Shown in pieces: positions 1 to 14,899 of a DNA stretch of 64,000 nt. Position numbers and translations under genes: made by a program. Each line of letters opens with the position of its first letter. The first letter of the stretch is position 1. Source of the DNA: Dipylidium caninum (taxonomy: Eukaryota > Platyhelminthes > Cestoda > Cyclophyllidea > Dipylidiidae). The notes under the pieces were generated by a model. It did no database searches and had not been told where the DNA came from. It worked only from the letters and a program-made list of their open reading frames with translations. The stretch lies in NCBI GenBank assembly GCA_017562135.1, contig QEYB01001685.1, positions 1 to 64,000 of the forward strand, read 5' to 3'.

Positions 1-3000
1 CAAAGTGGAATTAATGAAAAGTTCAACTTCGCAGTCTTTGATCATGTGTGACTCAAAAGAAAAGGAAAGGCAACGATAAAATGACAGGAAACTCAACTGC
101 TGTTTTGCAGAAAAGACCATTTGAACATGAGCTGGGTATAATTTTCCGGTTTTCCACTCCGACGCTGATCACCTGCCTTTCAAAACCGGATACTCAGTTG
201 ACTGATCAACGGTAAAATGCCCACTTCAGTGCCTAACGCCTCCAGTCACGCAACCGACATGGCGTCCAAGAATCGGAGTCATTGCTGCGCAAATATCGAC
301 TTAATTGAGCGACTTCCACTTCCTTCCCCTGCCCCAGGGAAATTTGCGAGATGATCATGAAATGAGTGGTAGTAAGGAGGGGGGATCGATGGTTGCAAAT
401 GAAATTGAATTTGAAAGTACAACCATGGAAGAGTTCGAGAGTGGCAAGGCAGGTCGAGAAGATCAAATGTCTTCAAGTCGCACAAGTTTCTCTTATCCCC
501 GAATAAGCAGACCAGCTTCCATTTGAGTGTGTTCGAGCCGCGCGAGTCCGCGGTGGGCAAAGGGAGAGGAGAGGAAGTGGGAAAAGAGCGTGGAAAGTGC
601 AGGTGGTGGATGACGGTGTGTTTGACGCGATATCCCCGCATGCTTCACGCGTGTATCGGCGTGCCGAGCATTTTGCGTCGGCTAAGTAGGATGTAGTCTT
701 CCATACATCCTCTGAGGTACGACGGAACTTTATGGTTCGAGTCTCACAGGAACGGAGCGTCATGGCGAGTCCTAGTTGTGAGCATGTATACTCATATCCA
801 TGCGACACTTACGCCCACTTACGCGTGCTATTTGATGACATTGAGGTGAGCGAGAATGAGCGACTTTGAGCTCATGTTGAGGAGTGGTAGTGTAGGGAAG
901 GTAACTTTGAGGTCAGCACGTCGAGAAGCTGCGTGTGAGATTAAGAGGATAGCGGAGAAGAAGAGTAGTAACAGATACAGTTGTGACAAAGTCACATGAT
1001 CTCGCATGACATGGGTAGACCGCGGAGCAGACAGCCTCTATTTTCTGTGTGTAAAAGGGCGGCTTGTTCGATGCATCACGGGACACCCATAACATATCAC
1101 GATTTTAACAGTCATTGCGGCATGTGTGAGTTCAGTATTGCGGATGCTTACTCGACCGATCTGTCATCCACCCTGATTTCCAAAGGACCTGCAACCGACA
1201 TGCTCTCACCGTAGTGGCCCTCTGTACTCCAACAAATACGTTTCTAGTCGGTCAGGTTTTGAAATCGTTGGAATTAGTTCGCTCGTTTGCTGTCATCCTT
1301 GGGGCTGGTGGTTGTTCGTCAGCGGAAAATTAGGAGATGGAGCGCAGTTCTGCACATCAATGCCAGTTCGCTCTCCGTTTTCCAGACGATTTTCAGACCT
1401 GCTTTAGGCATAGTTCACTGCAACGCGTCTTCGAATGACTTGAGATTCACCGACTCGCGACTACTCTCGAACGCTCGACCGAGTTCACGTGTGACCTGTC
1501 ATGCGGATCGGAGTGAATGCCCTTGTCTGTGTCCCTGCATATTCCGCTTCCAACAACCGCTGTTCATTTCCTCATGCTAATTGTTTGCAGGTTGACGCAT
1601 CTGTGTTCTTACGCGTTATCCTTGGGGGAAAAGCCCTCGCAGCACACATGGTTGAGATGGGTGCACATTGAAAAATTATCTCCAGGCAGAAATCCTCGAA
1701 GGATCATCTCTCATTGGTGATTGCGCGCGTTTAGCCGCTAGTGGAGATGCTGCAGTAAGGAGAATGTGGCATGCGCGATTGCTTCCGAAGAATCACTTAG
1801 AAGATGGCGCGTTGATGGCGTTACCATAAGATGATATAGTGGAGGTGGTGTAGAAATGGGTGGAAAGCTTGGGACAAATAGTTGCATTTCAGTTGGCCGT
1901 TTTCCAACTCCATCGCATTGTCGTGATTGAGGCGTGCGCCTTGACGCCCGTATTGGGGAAACGGTAGTGGTAGTGTTAATGAAGAGTTTGTGTGCGTTCC
2001 TTCTTTCCGTCTCCACGTTATTCACCGTGTGTTGATTCCTTCACCACGACAAGGAAATATCTCGGCGCCAAGGTGCGGAACAACGTCAATCCAAGAAAAT
2101 GCTGGGAACCAAACTCTGTTCCGAAGTTGGTCGATTTCATCAGCAATGAGATCGATTGCTCCGACAAATGGGCACCTCCTCTCTCGCCTAATTCACTCTT
2201 AAAGGCCCAGCACTGTGGCCGCGATATACCCCGGGATAGGAGCCGCCCTATGCTTCCCGGTTCTTCATTTTCACGTCCTTAGTCCTCTATCCTCTTCTCT
2301 TACGTCGCGTGGATGAACTGCCTTCATGTCACACGTATGGCAAAACTTGGGTCTTCCAAATACTCTCTGTTCAGTTCTCTTAAGTGAGGTATGCTTAGCA
2401 CGACGAGTCCTTCCGTTTTTACTCACACCACTCTGCAGCATGTTGGCTCACAGTTAAGCACTGCAGTTGCAGAGTTGCCTGTCGGTAAACATGCTAAAGC
2501 ATCGCCTGCTTTGTCATGACGAGAGTTGTTGATTGCGATAAGAGCTGCTTAATGGGTTGAAGAGGAAATACGTGATGGAATAGAGTGATCCGTGACCATG
2601 ATGAACGTCGTTAGATGATAAGGACAATTGTTTCCAGCACCGTGGCAGTAATGTGGTGCACCCGTGACCCCTACATCCCTCACGAATTCCGAATTAAGTT
2701 CAAATTAAAGACTGTAGGTCCGGACTCACTGTCATTAAAGTAGTTGTTATCTAACAATGAACGATCCACAGCAGGGCGTTGTCGTGATCTCCCCGTCGAC
2801 CTGTGGCAGGTGGGAGACTGCAGAGGCTTCCACAAAGAGGCGACTGAGTCCGGCACGAACTGCCTTAAAGCGTTTCGTTCAGTGGAACTGGTGACTTGTG
2901 CGGCGGGCAGACCGTTAAACTTGCTGTCCCAGTGTACAGAAGAAATTCGATAAGTTTCCGAAATACGGATCATTTCTCTTGTTTCCCTAGTCACTGGACT

Positions 3001-6000
3001 GTCCGTGAGCCTTTTGAGCCTCTGGCATCAGGGCACTGCGAGACGACTTGAAATCGTTCTAACGCCAATGCGCGTGTCATCAGACCGATGGGCGGGTCTC
3101 CAAAGCACTTCAGCATTCCACTTTCCTAATTTATTGTGGTAAAGATTAAATTGCCAAAGTAAGAGCGGCGGTTAATGAGTTGTTCTGAAGCACTGAAGAG
3201 CGTTGTTCGCGGCTCAAGCGAGCACAGTGGGTAGTGGACGGAAATGACACTTAGCTGTCCAACTCGAGTATCTTCATTCTTCGCATGAGATGTTTTGCTG
3301 CGAGTATGTGCCGCAGCTTGAGCTTTTTTGCTATAAACTCGGAGACAAGCAATTCAAAATCAGACCAAGTCCAAATTACCGAGACACCCGATTTGCTCGG
3401 AATGCCGAAATGTCGTTTGGGCGACGGAGTTTGTCCAGAACAAAAATAGTAAGTGTCATTAGGAGAGGTTGTACGTCCACGAAAATTAACGATTTCTCAA
3501 CACAACTTTCCACCCATCTTTAACACATCGCAGATGTCACTCTTATGGCAAATGAATGATGGAGAAAAATGTAAACTCCTCTCGTCGTTGTACAAAACGA
3601 CGCAACTGCAGTCGATGGAGCGACTGCGAGAGCAGGTTGAGATGCTGTGTTGCTTCTTTGCAACCGCTTCCGTTGTGCTGACTGTACATACAGTCGTCAC
3701 TTGTCATAACAGTGGCTTTATGCATGATATGGGAAAAGGTATGAAATACAAGTGGGTAGACGAAATACAGGTTGCCGGCTAGAGGATACAAGCATTTTGG
3801 CGAGTGATGCAGCGCAGAGAGGAGAGCGCCTGCCAGTCGCCGAAGCGGAGGGGTGCTCTCGCGTGAGCCGCTTGCAATGCGCAGAGAATGGTGTGGAATG
3901 AATGAGTCGCAGTTAGATGAACTTCAAAGTAAGGCAAAGGTCAATCGCTGACGAAGTTGAAGTGAACTGCACTTGGCATCAGGACTATAAGATTGTTTGG
4001 ATGACGGGGGCGAGGAGACGGTCCTTCGCAACGTAAAGAATTCTTTCTTGCTAATGCCACGCTAGCCGACTTTCTAACCCTGCTGTCACAGGCGCAACCG
4101 TTCACTGTCGCATCTCGCCACAGTGGAGGACAAAACCACCGCCCATGGAAGTAATCCACCACTAGTGTTCACTCCCCCTCAACATTTCCAACGTTTCAAC
4201 TAAAAGACACGAACGTGGTGTAAGTGGACTATGTCCACAGCATGGGAGATCAGGCAGAACAAATTGCATACAGAAACATGCTTCTTCTAGGCTCAACTGG
4301 GGAAGCCACTCGACAAAGCTATTGCGTTGACTTGCCTCCAAGCCGTAGAGAGTGCGAACTCATCACGTGAAAGCGGCATTCACTCTGCGCATTGGAAGGA
4401 TAAGTCAATGACTCTCGTCCACCCAATCTTGTGAACCGGAGGCGTGTGTGCATTCGGTCAAAAGTACTCTGGTGGGAAACACAAATTGGCGCGCCCACGT
4501 AAGATCCAGCCTCTAGTTGACTTTCCTACCATACGTTGCTACACTGACAAGCCTGATCACACTTCCTCTGCGACTGCTACGATATCGGTGCACCCACAAT
4601 TGACCAGGAGAGAAGAGAGAGTGTGGAGGAAGTTGTCGCAGGCGAGAACCTCACCCGGCGTTCCAGGAAGAGTCATTGCATCACGAAAAAACTGATGCCA
4701 AAAGCTGTGCTACAGACCTGGAGAAACGAGGTTAGTGATGAGTTCCTCTACTTACTGCTCTAGTAGACAAAATGAGTGGATCAGTGCTGGCGGACTTGCA
4801 AAGACGAAGAAAGAGTAACTCCCCCTTCATATGAGGAGATGGAGAGGGCAACGCCTCAACTGTCGAACTCGCCCGAGGTGTTCGAGAAACAAGTTCTAAG
4901 GTGGTGTCAGAACCAGTAGGAGCAGATTCAGATCTCCAAGGGGGTCACCAACCTTCTGGTGGCATCATCAGTTTCTTCGAGAGAAACGCGACATAAATAC
5001 GTACAAAATGGAAGCGGTGGTCAGGCGATCGACCCGTCGTCGCCAGTAGAAGAATTTACGCCTTGTCTACTCCGCGACGCAAGGGCAGGTTACAAAGGAG
5101 GACTTTTCCAAATCGAGCCATTTTCATCTTGAAACACCGCGCGAGTTTGGCCTCGACTTCAAATGTGTGTTCATTCAATTCAATGAATCATTCCTTCCTC
5201 GGCACAATGGTGAATAACACCAAATTGTGGTTTTGGCAGCACCAATTTGGAGGAATTGTAATGGACAAGCATGCAAATTAACGGGACATTTGGACGCCGC
5301 GTTCCAAGTGATGCGTGAGGTGGCTGGTTGGGTTCTCCACGTTCGGCTGTCTCACAATCCGTCCACCACATCACTTAATCTGCAATCGTGGACGACGGCA
5401 TGTGGTCAAGTGAGTGTCCCGCAGAGGCCACAGATGTAGGAGGAGAGATTTGCCGCATAACCAGTACGTAACAAGCACTCTTCGTGCAATGCTATGCCTC
5501 TTTGATACTACTTCATTGCAAAACTGGGGGAAGCATCTCGGATGTTCATTCGTGTCCGAAATGAGCCACCTTGCTCTTCCCTTCTTCACACATCCACCAG
5601 CGTTAGATCGATATTGTTGACTACTGGAGCAGTAAGTGGCGAGGTTTCCACTAACTCTTTTTCTCCATCTTTCAGTGCCAGTTTTCATATCACTATTCCG
5701 TTACTTGCGCAAACCTTCCTCCATCGCCATTCCGCTGCATATTGTCAACCATATCGGAACTCGTGCAGCTCGCGACAGTGTGTGAGGGCAGGCCGTCACG
5801 CGCGGCACGTTTGTTAGAAAGGCAGCTTGAGGCTGATAGTTTGGTACTTGGGCACCGTCACTTTGTATTCTCCCCAGAAAGCTAGATTCTGAATTGCGCA
5901 CATACTATGAAGGAGCCACAAATTGGCAAGGTGTACACCACAGGAACGTCACTGAACGTAAGTCATCAGCGTTTTTTCTAACTCGTCATAATCCACGTTG

Positions 6001-6003
6001 GAT

Positions 6004-6031
6004 GGCTTGGCCTGGCTTGGCTTGGCTTGGA
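6004..6031. repeat. Short pentamer tandem repeat (CTTGG)n
   Basis: About four to five consecutive tggct/cttgg units occur inside gene-free DNA. Confidence 0.7.
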
Positions 6032-9000
6032 GTAGGAAGCGTCCTGCGCACCTTGAGCTCAATTTCTTGCTTTGCGCAGCATTCGCCGCGCCGACTTCAC
6101 CGCCAAGTACAAAGGCGTAAAAGCTTCGCGAACGGTTCGAGGGTCCGTCCCCGGACCAACGCCCCAATCCTCCTCGCCGACCTGTGTTGAACACTTGCTC
6201 CTCCTCCCTTGCTCCGACACAACTTCTCATAAATATGTGTCACCGTATGACCCGCACCATGGATCCCGCTTAGGACATTGGGTGACAATCCTCTCTTCCC
6301 CTTCACCATGCTTAATAAATGTGGTCTCGACGTATAGCTTTTTCCACAGTCCTGTTCGTTAGGTTATTGGTGAGGAGGCATGCTAGGCAAGTGGATGGCA
6401 GTCCACTTTATCCTCACACGCTTTCATTGTTCACGTTGAGCGCTGGTCCTATTAGGCGTGGAACGAGCGTCTTCAGGCGGACCGTCCAGGGAACCCAAGA
6501 AGTGCAACATCAGTGTTGTTTACGGACTTTCAGGTTGGCTGCTAAGCCATCTGAGGTGTGTTCATGAGTTTGGTTCGAGAGAAGGGGACGACGCAGGTAA
6601 CAAGGACTGCATCGATTCAAGGGACGTCCCATTTCTTCGTTAGTCTTTCTGTGACTGAGGATACTCCCTGCACGGTTAACATGTCGCAGTTTAAGTCGTT
6701 CACTGTTGTCCACCCCGAATTCTATGGTGTGGCCACGAACTGTCGCATGCAACATCGACGTGCGGTGCTCACGCGACTTTATGGCTGTCCTGATCTTTGT
6801 GGGAGGCGTAGAGAACCACATTGGTCAAGGACTCTCATCTTCTTTCCTGTCACGCGATTCACCAACGAAGGACGCATGATGTCAGACGACTTTCACTTGT
6901 GAGCAACCCATCGCTTGGCGACTGGCGGGCGCTCCCTCTGTCGCTGTGCATCGTGTTCTGCGCTCATCTTTCCCTTTCTTCCAGTCTCAGTCGCTCAGTC
7001 CACTCTCATTCCCCAGTTGTGTCAACATTTCCACGCCTCGCCACCGCCACCGCCACCGCCACTGCACTTCCAATTCGACAACTTTGCCTCACTACTTCGA
7101 CTTCCTCATTTACTTCAGCCACAATGCCGAAAGGCGACAGCACTCGACGGCGGCGATCGTGGGATTGGACATCCGCCCGACGACGATTACGGCACTCACA
7201 TTGCCAACCAGAGTTGGTAGAAGGCTTTCACCCTGCCTTCATCTTGAAATAGAGCGCCTCTCTTCCTTCCCCCGGCCGCTTCGTTTAAGTCCTCTTTAAT
7301 TATACACCACTCTGGCAGATGCAAAATGGTGCTTCCTCCTCTTCCCCTTATATATCCAGTGGATTGGCTGTCTCATGCTCGACTTGCGGTAAAGAGTTGA
7401 GTCTTCTAAAACTCGCTCTGTCAGAACACTGGCGTGAGATCATGCTGGACGACGATTCCTTGCGTTTTTCTTCATACATTGCAGCATTTTGTCACAGAGG
7501 AAGCACTGCACTTGCAGGACTTGCCTGTCGGTAAAACATGCTAAACATCGTCGTGAAGGCAATTCGCCTTCTCCCGTGCTGCGCAACCAAATCCGTTTGC
7601 AGCACTTTGGCCTCTTGATTCTCACACAAACCACGCCAAAAGACCTCAAATGCAGCTGCAATGCATTGCGGAGCGAGCGAACGTGGCGAACACCATGTCA
7701 TTCTCGACTGGTTTGATTAGATCTGCGACGCGTGAAGATGAACAGAACTGCTACCCCATAAGCGTACTGCGTGGATGAATGGGTAAATAAATACTGGAGC
7801 CGAAGCTATGGAGGCCTTAACAGCAGGCGAATAAATGTTCTTTGGATGCCAGCTCCAATGTTCCGGTAATGCCACCGCCAATTCCAGCACCTCGTCAACA
7901 TCCCACCCTCAAATTAACACCGAGTTTCTCTGCCACTGTCCTCAATGAAGACGGTCGCCATGAACCTCCCTCGCTTAATGTTGACAAGGCTTAATTTAGC
8001 TAAATTTAGTAGAGAGTGCGACACGTCGCGCCACGTGAAAGGGGATAACAACACCTTCCAGACGTCGTCTCCTCTTCGAGGACACAGGAAAAAGTGTTGA
8101 GAGAATGTACGAGGACTGCGGACAATGTTAAGACAGATCGTCGCCGCCAGGAAGGAGTGGAGGAGAATGTGTCGCCAGTTGGTCTACCCCTAACCCATTC
8201 GCAATAAAGCCATCCCGTGAGGGCATTCGCGAATTTGTGCCATGAACAGAGCGTTTACTCTGGACTGCCAAATGACCACAAGTTCACCGGTTGTCGGGAA
8301 AGCTGAATGGGATGGGATTTCAATATACACAGGGGCGGAAACCATGCACAAAGCAAAGTAACGGGTGTTTGTACAGTTTCACCGCACAAAGCACTGATTG
8401 GGTTTATTAGACTTGAAGTTGTGACACTTCTGCCTCCGACGTGTGTAGACAAGCAGCGTTGATAGCAGAAGGGAAAGTAGGAAGGAAGGTGAGGAAGGGA
8501 GAATGAAATAGTAGGGGGTTGGCAGTTGGTAGTAGGTTGAGCATTAGGATCGTGTCATTGGCTTGGGCTCATTGCAAGGGTGCGTGCACAAATTGGGAGC
8601 TTCGTTGTGAGTGGGAATAAATGAATGAATGGAATGTATGAAGGCTGTAGCAGCCTTTAAAGAGGATGATCAAATGCGCTCACAAGTGTGCACCTAAAAA
8701 TATTCACTCTCCATCCAAGTGAGATGGCGCCAAGTTTTGCGAAATGGAGACGACTCGTGAACGGTGGAATTGCACATGTTTTCCTGCCGGTGCACCACAT
8801 TGAGGGACACGGATGTGGATTTCAGATGATGTCTTTCCTCCCTCCACCATGCATTTTCATCACTGTTCCGCAGTTTCTCCACTCGCTCTCCGAAACTCGA
8901 TTTCTCCCCAACCCTGTGGATGCCAGCAGAGAGGACCGCGATCGCTCAACTGTGCGATACATGCTTTGCCAGGTCTGGTTGTTAAGGCGGTGGTCGCCTT

Positions 9001-9413
9001 GCGTTAACGAGTGAATGCAGTTAATGGTGGGAGTCTCGTTGACAATTGCAGGCGATTGCGCATTCATCCGGTCAGTGAATATGTCTTGCCTTATCAACAC
9101 ATGACATGGCATGGCGTTCAGGGAGTTAGACTCCCCAAAACACCGAGCTCACTAGGCGACACTTGGCGGTAAAGGAAGTGATAGATCCAACTGTTCTTCC
9201 ATTCTACCCTCGTCCTACACCCGCCGGAGTGGAGTATTCTCCAACGGGGAGAAATATGGGCGAATCCTCAACATCGGTCAGTCACTGTACATCTTTCTCT
9301 TCCTTCATTCTGGAGGACGGCAACCGCCAAAGTTGATTTGGGCACTGCCCTCTGAGTGCCTCTAATTACCTCAATGCCAAACTCACCGTGTTTTAGCAAG
9401 TTCACCCGACAAA

Positions 9414-9455
9414 TGCACGGTGCACGGTGCACGGTGGACGGTGGACGGTGAAGGG
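9414..9455. repeat. Heptamer tandem repeat, about six units
   Basis: Three units of tgcacgg are followed by two of tggacgg and one of tgaaggg. The register is perfect at 7 nt, with stepwise base changes along the array. Confidence 0.85.
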
Positions 9456-10810
9456 TGAACGTGAAAAGAGTTAGTGAATGCTGAGTATGCTGTCGAGTAT
9501 GAGGTGGAGACTCCTACGCGCATTTAGTGCCCTTTTCGCTTTGGCATCCATTCACAGTGCGAGTGAGATTGAATTAACAAATCAACAAATGAGTGTCTAA
9601 GTAAACCAAAGGCTGATTGTCGGTAAAGTGAAGTTGAACTATCGTGAATTAGGGGAGATAAAATGAAAGCTACTTTAAAACACGAAGTACCTTCTCACAC
9701 ACATACCGTGGATTACGCAAAGGTGCTCTCCTTACTGATTGATGGCCTGCTGAAGTGTGCTGACAAAAGCGAGAAGGGACTCGAAGTTGAGAGGACGAGA
9801 AGGTAAATCTTTGTGCATTCCACAGTTTCCACTCGGGACACTTTCGATGGAGACACCGCGGTGCGGACGATTACACAAACTCACCGTCTGCAGCACCACC
9901 GGCGTGCCTTATGCCTTTTCAATTCGCGTCCACCTGCCATGATGATGGCCTTTCCCGGCCCTCACTTCACAAGACTACCGCTCACGCAGCACACACAGCA
10001 CACGCAGCAAGCTCCTGAGTATTCGGGTTTCGTTGAACGTTGGTTTCACAGAATGGCCTTAGTGGTCATGCTACTGCAAGACTCAAGGTAGTTAAATGAA
10101 CGCAGAACGTCCTCTTCGACAATGGCTCGTCTGCTTCCCACCTTTGCCTAATCTTCTCTTTCACCTCCTCCATCGCATGAGGAGTGAGTGCCTCAAGGAA
10201 ACGGGGTCACCATCTGTCGTGCCACAAGTCTCTTATGCGAGAGTGCACTTACGGCCTCGTAGATAAAGTGTAGCCGGCTGACGGGTGACGTTTGACTCGC
10301 CTGCAAGCACGTGAACTGTGGTAGACACAAATAAACTCAACCAACGTGTGTAGAGGCTGCACATCGTGGAAACATCATGAGTGAACATAGTAATGTGAAG
10401 AGCGTAGGCGTTGGGAGGGGATGGCAAGTTGCCGAGTGAGGTGATGACGTGGTGCAAGAGGAAGTGTTATGCGAGTCCATGAGGTAGCAGGAATTTGTTT
10501 GTTCCACGAGGCAACATCGGGAATCGGAGAAATGTGCAACTGTCTGTCTTTCCTCTCTCACTGCAACACGCTGACAAGCATCAATGCATAACCTCATTAG
10601 GCGGAGGACGTAAGAGAGAAATTCATACGCGCAAATGGGAGATTGTGGGCAAAGACCAGGTGTGAGATGTCGTGGCCATGAAGGCGATGCTTGTTAGCTT
10701 CTCGTTGACGTTGCCACCGTTGGCGGTCGCCCTCTTCTTCTCACAAGACCATTCTCACGCCATTCCCGTTGCATTCAGTGGCACCGTGTACCCATGAAGG
10801 CGGCCTCTAG

Positions 10811-10838
10811 GTGTGTTGTTGTTGTTGTTGTTGTTGTG
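10811..10838. repeat. (GTT)n microsatellite
   Basis: About eight consecutive gtt units read directly; no gene context. Confidence 0.85.
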
Positions 10839-11542
10839 CAATGGCAAATGGACTTGTTCGCCCACAAGACGATGTCAAAAGGCCAAGCACGAGAACCCCT
10901 CTGAGTCAAGCTGATTGAAGGACAATGATTACTGCCTTGGTGGTGCAAGAGCACATCATTTTCACCATGCACATGGAAATGTGTAAATGTGGATGACCAA
11001 ATAGTTACGATCTGTGCGATGACGGGTGTGCACTGCGCTTTCGTTAGCGAAATGACTAGTGACATTTTCGTTTTTCTTTCAATGGTCATTTCTCTGTAAG
11101 ATCCTCCCAATTCAAACGATGTCCTGTTACCACATCAACGCACGCACTCCGTTTCCTCCCATTACGTCGGCATGCCGCTGAGCAGTCTTCCCTCCTCTCA
11201 CCCAGGCCCTTATCATTGCACATCATTCTGCACGTGTTCGGAAAGACCTTGCACCAACAAATCGTCAGCGTCTGAGTGAGGCTACTGGGTGTACACCGGA
11301 GGTACTGGCAGGAAGATCGGCTTGAGTTGGGAGGACGCCTGCTTGCATTTTGGCGACTTGAATACATGCAGCCTTACGCTAAACGGGACAACTGAGACAC
11401 AAGATGCCTGTCGTGTCGCGGTGCACGCGTTACAGACGCCTTGACAAAATCTGCCATTCGTGCCATTTCGCACACTAGTTCTCTCAAAGGCAGACTGTCT
11501 TACGAGATGTGCACTCCTACCTCTGCAGATATGAGCGTGGGG

Positions 11543-11590
11543 CACACACACACACACACACACACACACTCTCTCTCTCTCTCTCTCTCT
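11543..11590. repeat. Compound (CA)n-(CT)n microsatellite
   Basis: About thirteen CA units run straight into about eleven CT units. Confidence 0.95.
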
Positions 11591-12343
11591 ACCTCCTCTA
11601 TCTGCTCCAACCGATCTGCTTGTAAATCAGTGGGCGTGGGGACCGTCTACACCTCATCGTTTGTGCGATTGAAGTTGGCCGGACAGACCGATTAGATCGG
11701 CAATGCGAACACCTGTTTCGCCTCAGTGAAGTCAGGCAGAAAGCAAAATTAATCGGTGTGTGATCAAATGTGCGTGATGACACCATATGAGCCTGTGTGG
11801 ACCCCAAGACGACGCCGCGAGTGGGAGCACATGGCGGCGTTGAAAACCAATGCGAATTCGCATGTTGACCTACTTGAGAGAGGATAAATGTAGTGCACAT
11901 GAGACGAGCGCCTCAACTGCACAAACAATGCTGATTGAAACGGCGTTGCCTTTATTAAAAATCATCACCTTGTTGGAAGGCGCGACACTTCCCCTATTCA
12001 AGACATTGTGCATGCACGGAAGTAAGTTGAGCCCATCTCCTTAGCACAACACTCGACCCTTTCGCTTAACACGCTTTCCCCAGCACCACTTTCCTCACTT
12101 GCCACAGCCACCCCTAAGTCGCGTGGTCGTCTGTTGAGCTGGTGGCAATTCGTAGGAGAGTGTAATTGAAACAAGCAGAAGTATAGTTGTCATGCAGGAG
12201 ATGGGAAGGGCGTAAGGCGAGACTGGTGGAGACTGGTTGCACTGGTCGAATTTTCACCCGAGGAGTGCGGTGAGACACAGCTGAACTGAGTAGGGTGCAG
12301 TAGGAGAGGATGTGAGAGAAGGAGGGAGAGGTGGGCGTGAGGG

Positions 12344-12380
12344 TGATGTTGGTGGCGATGGTGATGGTGATGGTGAGGAT
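12344..12380. repeat. (GATGGT)n short tandem repeat
   Basis: A run of gatggt/gatgttggtggc hexamer-like units, imperfect. Confidence 0.6.
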
Positions 12381-14899
12381 GAGAGTAAACTGATTGTGGA
12401 ATGCACTGTGACAGAGTTCTTTCTTAAACAAAACAACAACAAATTGGCAGAACTTGCAAGCGTAAGGAATGAGAGCAGAATCGTGAGCGGTCCCATCAAC
12501 AGTTCGTTCTTCCTCGATTTCGCGCTTCCCGGCAAATACAACGTAAGTTGACTTCTCCCCCACCGGTTCTTAGTGTACTTCATCACTCACATGCTCCTTC
12601 GGTGTTCCACTTAGACCGTGTGGGTGTATAACCTCTCCCGTATATCAAACCGCACCAGAATAAGACGCGGCGACTGCTCCACCGCATATTTCAATTGCTC
12701 CTACACTCAGGGTACGTTCGAGTCCATTCCCCCACGTACGCGCCACACGGACGCTGTATCAGCCTCAGCACCACAGCGGCTTCTCAACCTCGTAGACGAT
12801 AACGCTTTTCCTTTCCTCGCCGTCTCCTTAGTCCATGAATCTCACGCGGAGGTGCAGATGTCTGGTATTATCCGTCATCATATGTCATGGATTCAATTCA
12901 TGCCCACAAACCGTTCACTATTGCCAATTTCCATTGCCGTATTTCCTAATGGAGAGTGGAGTGTCTCGGATGTTGGTAAGCTGCCGTGAATGTAACTTCA
13001 TCATTTCCATTCAATGTCATTCCACGAAGGAATAAGCACATCTCTCACCCGGCTTCCAAGGTAGCTTGGTGGATCCGAATGACTCCTTCTTCGTTGCCGC
13101 AAAGAACAAGGAAACGGTGTCAGTCGTGTGCAGGTACTACAAGAAGACGAGAGATGTGAGCCTACCACGTAGTCTGCATGACTTATGATGAAGGACCTCG
13201 ACTGATTTCCCGCCTTATTCATAATTGCGTATCGCCTGCTCTTACAACTTAAGCATTATAGTTGATTTCGCTTTGCACAGATTCTCGTAGTGGTGGAAAG
13301 AGTTCCTTCCACACCTCACCTGACTGACCTGCCACTGCATTTGTATTCCCCATGTCTACTGCCCTGTGACACGTTAACCAGCATGAGTGATTTCTGTTTG
13401 TCCAGCTTGCTATACGGGTGGGAAAATTTCACAATTATGCTTACAAGAATATTCGTGGCACCGTGCAAAATGATACGGACAATTTTGCGGAAATAGTTAG
13501 TCTCAGTAAGCCAACCAGCACGCGTTTTTGACATTCTGGTGTTTGTGCATTGCTCTGTCCATTAACAGTCAACTTTCCTTCCCACTGCTCCCCTTGCAGG
13601 AAACAGCACGGACGACAAATTTGTGAATTTCACGATAACGCTGAGGAGGCGACATCCTGTTGATTACCTCTCCTGCTGGAGTGATTACAGAGGGACACCG
13701 TACTACGCGACTTACGTGATAGATTGGGGTAGGTCGAACAACTCTTCTGACAATGGGAGGCATTCGTTGCGAGTGGAACCACGGGGGTCCTCTTCTTCTA
13801 ACTTGTCTTTGCGGTAGCACTCGATGCAAACGTGTTTGTCGGTGTCATTTTCACCAGGCCTTCACATTATATGGCCCGTTTCCTTTTCACTATTGCAGAC
13901 AATCACTACACCAATGAGTCCATGCAGCAGGGAATCTGCGGAAATTCACGTTGGCTGCTGCGACTTCTCACAGCTGGTTCCTGAAGTTGGCACAATACAA
14001 AAGTACTGGCAAATGGTGCAGCGTTGTTCTGATGACAAGTACTGACGTGAAGGGGGCATGGTTTGGCTGAAGGGGAGTTGGCTCACAAGCCCTCTCTACC
14101 CGACTGATCACATGACTGACTAGTTGAGCAAGTGACTAAATGCAAACCCTAGTCTCGCAGCCCTTGACACACGCCAACAACTGAAACAGTGCAGAGATGG
14201 CGATCTCCGCTCACACGCACACCGAGTAACAAGCCTGTCAGTAGTCGCTGTGAGGTGGACTCCGGTTAGTGTGGTTGAGGATGATGCAGGAGGAGAGTGT
14301 GGCTGGCGGAACCGGCCATTGTTATGACTGCGGAAGAGCAGGCTGGCATGAGAGCGTAGTAAGAAAGCTTGTGCTTGCTTTTGCCCTTCAAACAATCCGC
14401 AACGCACTTGGCGTCTAATCTCGTGCCCACTTGCATTCCGTGGTGTTGAATAAGATGAGGGGTTGGCTGTGTGATGTCGAGTAGAAATATCAGTAACCAC
14501 CTACGTCCATGTCGCATCTCAAGTTGATGGGAGTGTGGGATGCCCGCTGTCAGTGATAAGAGTCTCGAATTGCTCGATTGTGTACTGGCTCTTCCATGGA
14601 AGCGGTGACCAGAGGCAGCAGAGACGCAACGTCTTGCGTTGAGGACCATTCTGGGTGAAGCTATGTCTTGTCACTCGAACATTAAAATGCAGAAGTGGTG
14701 GCATGTGCAGTCGACGAAGGTGAACCTGCCCTGCTTGCGGGAACATGCACGCACGGTGTAGACACGGTGGGATGCAGGAGTTCTGGACGAAATCGGAGTG
14801 AGACATGGGAGTGTGAACTAAGAGATGGGAAAATTTTTAATTTGATCGGAGAACAAAGGCAAGCTGAAGGTGCATTTACAAAGGCATGCTGTCAGTTCG

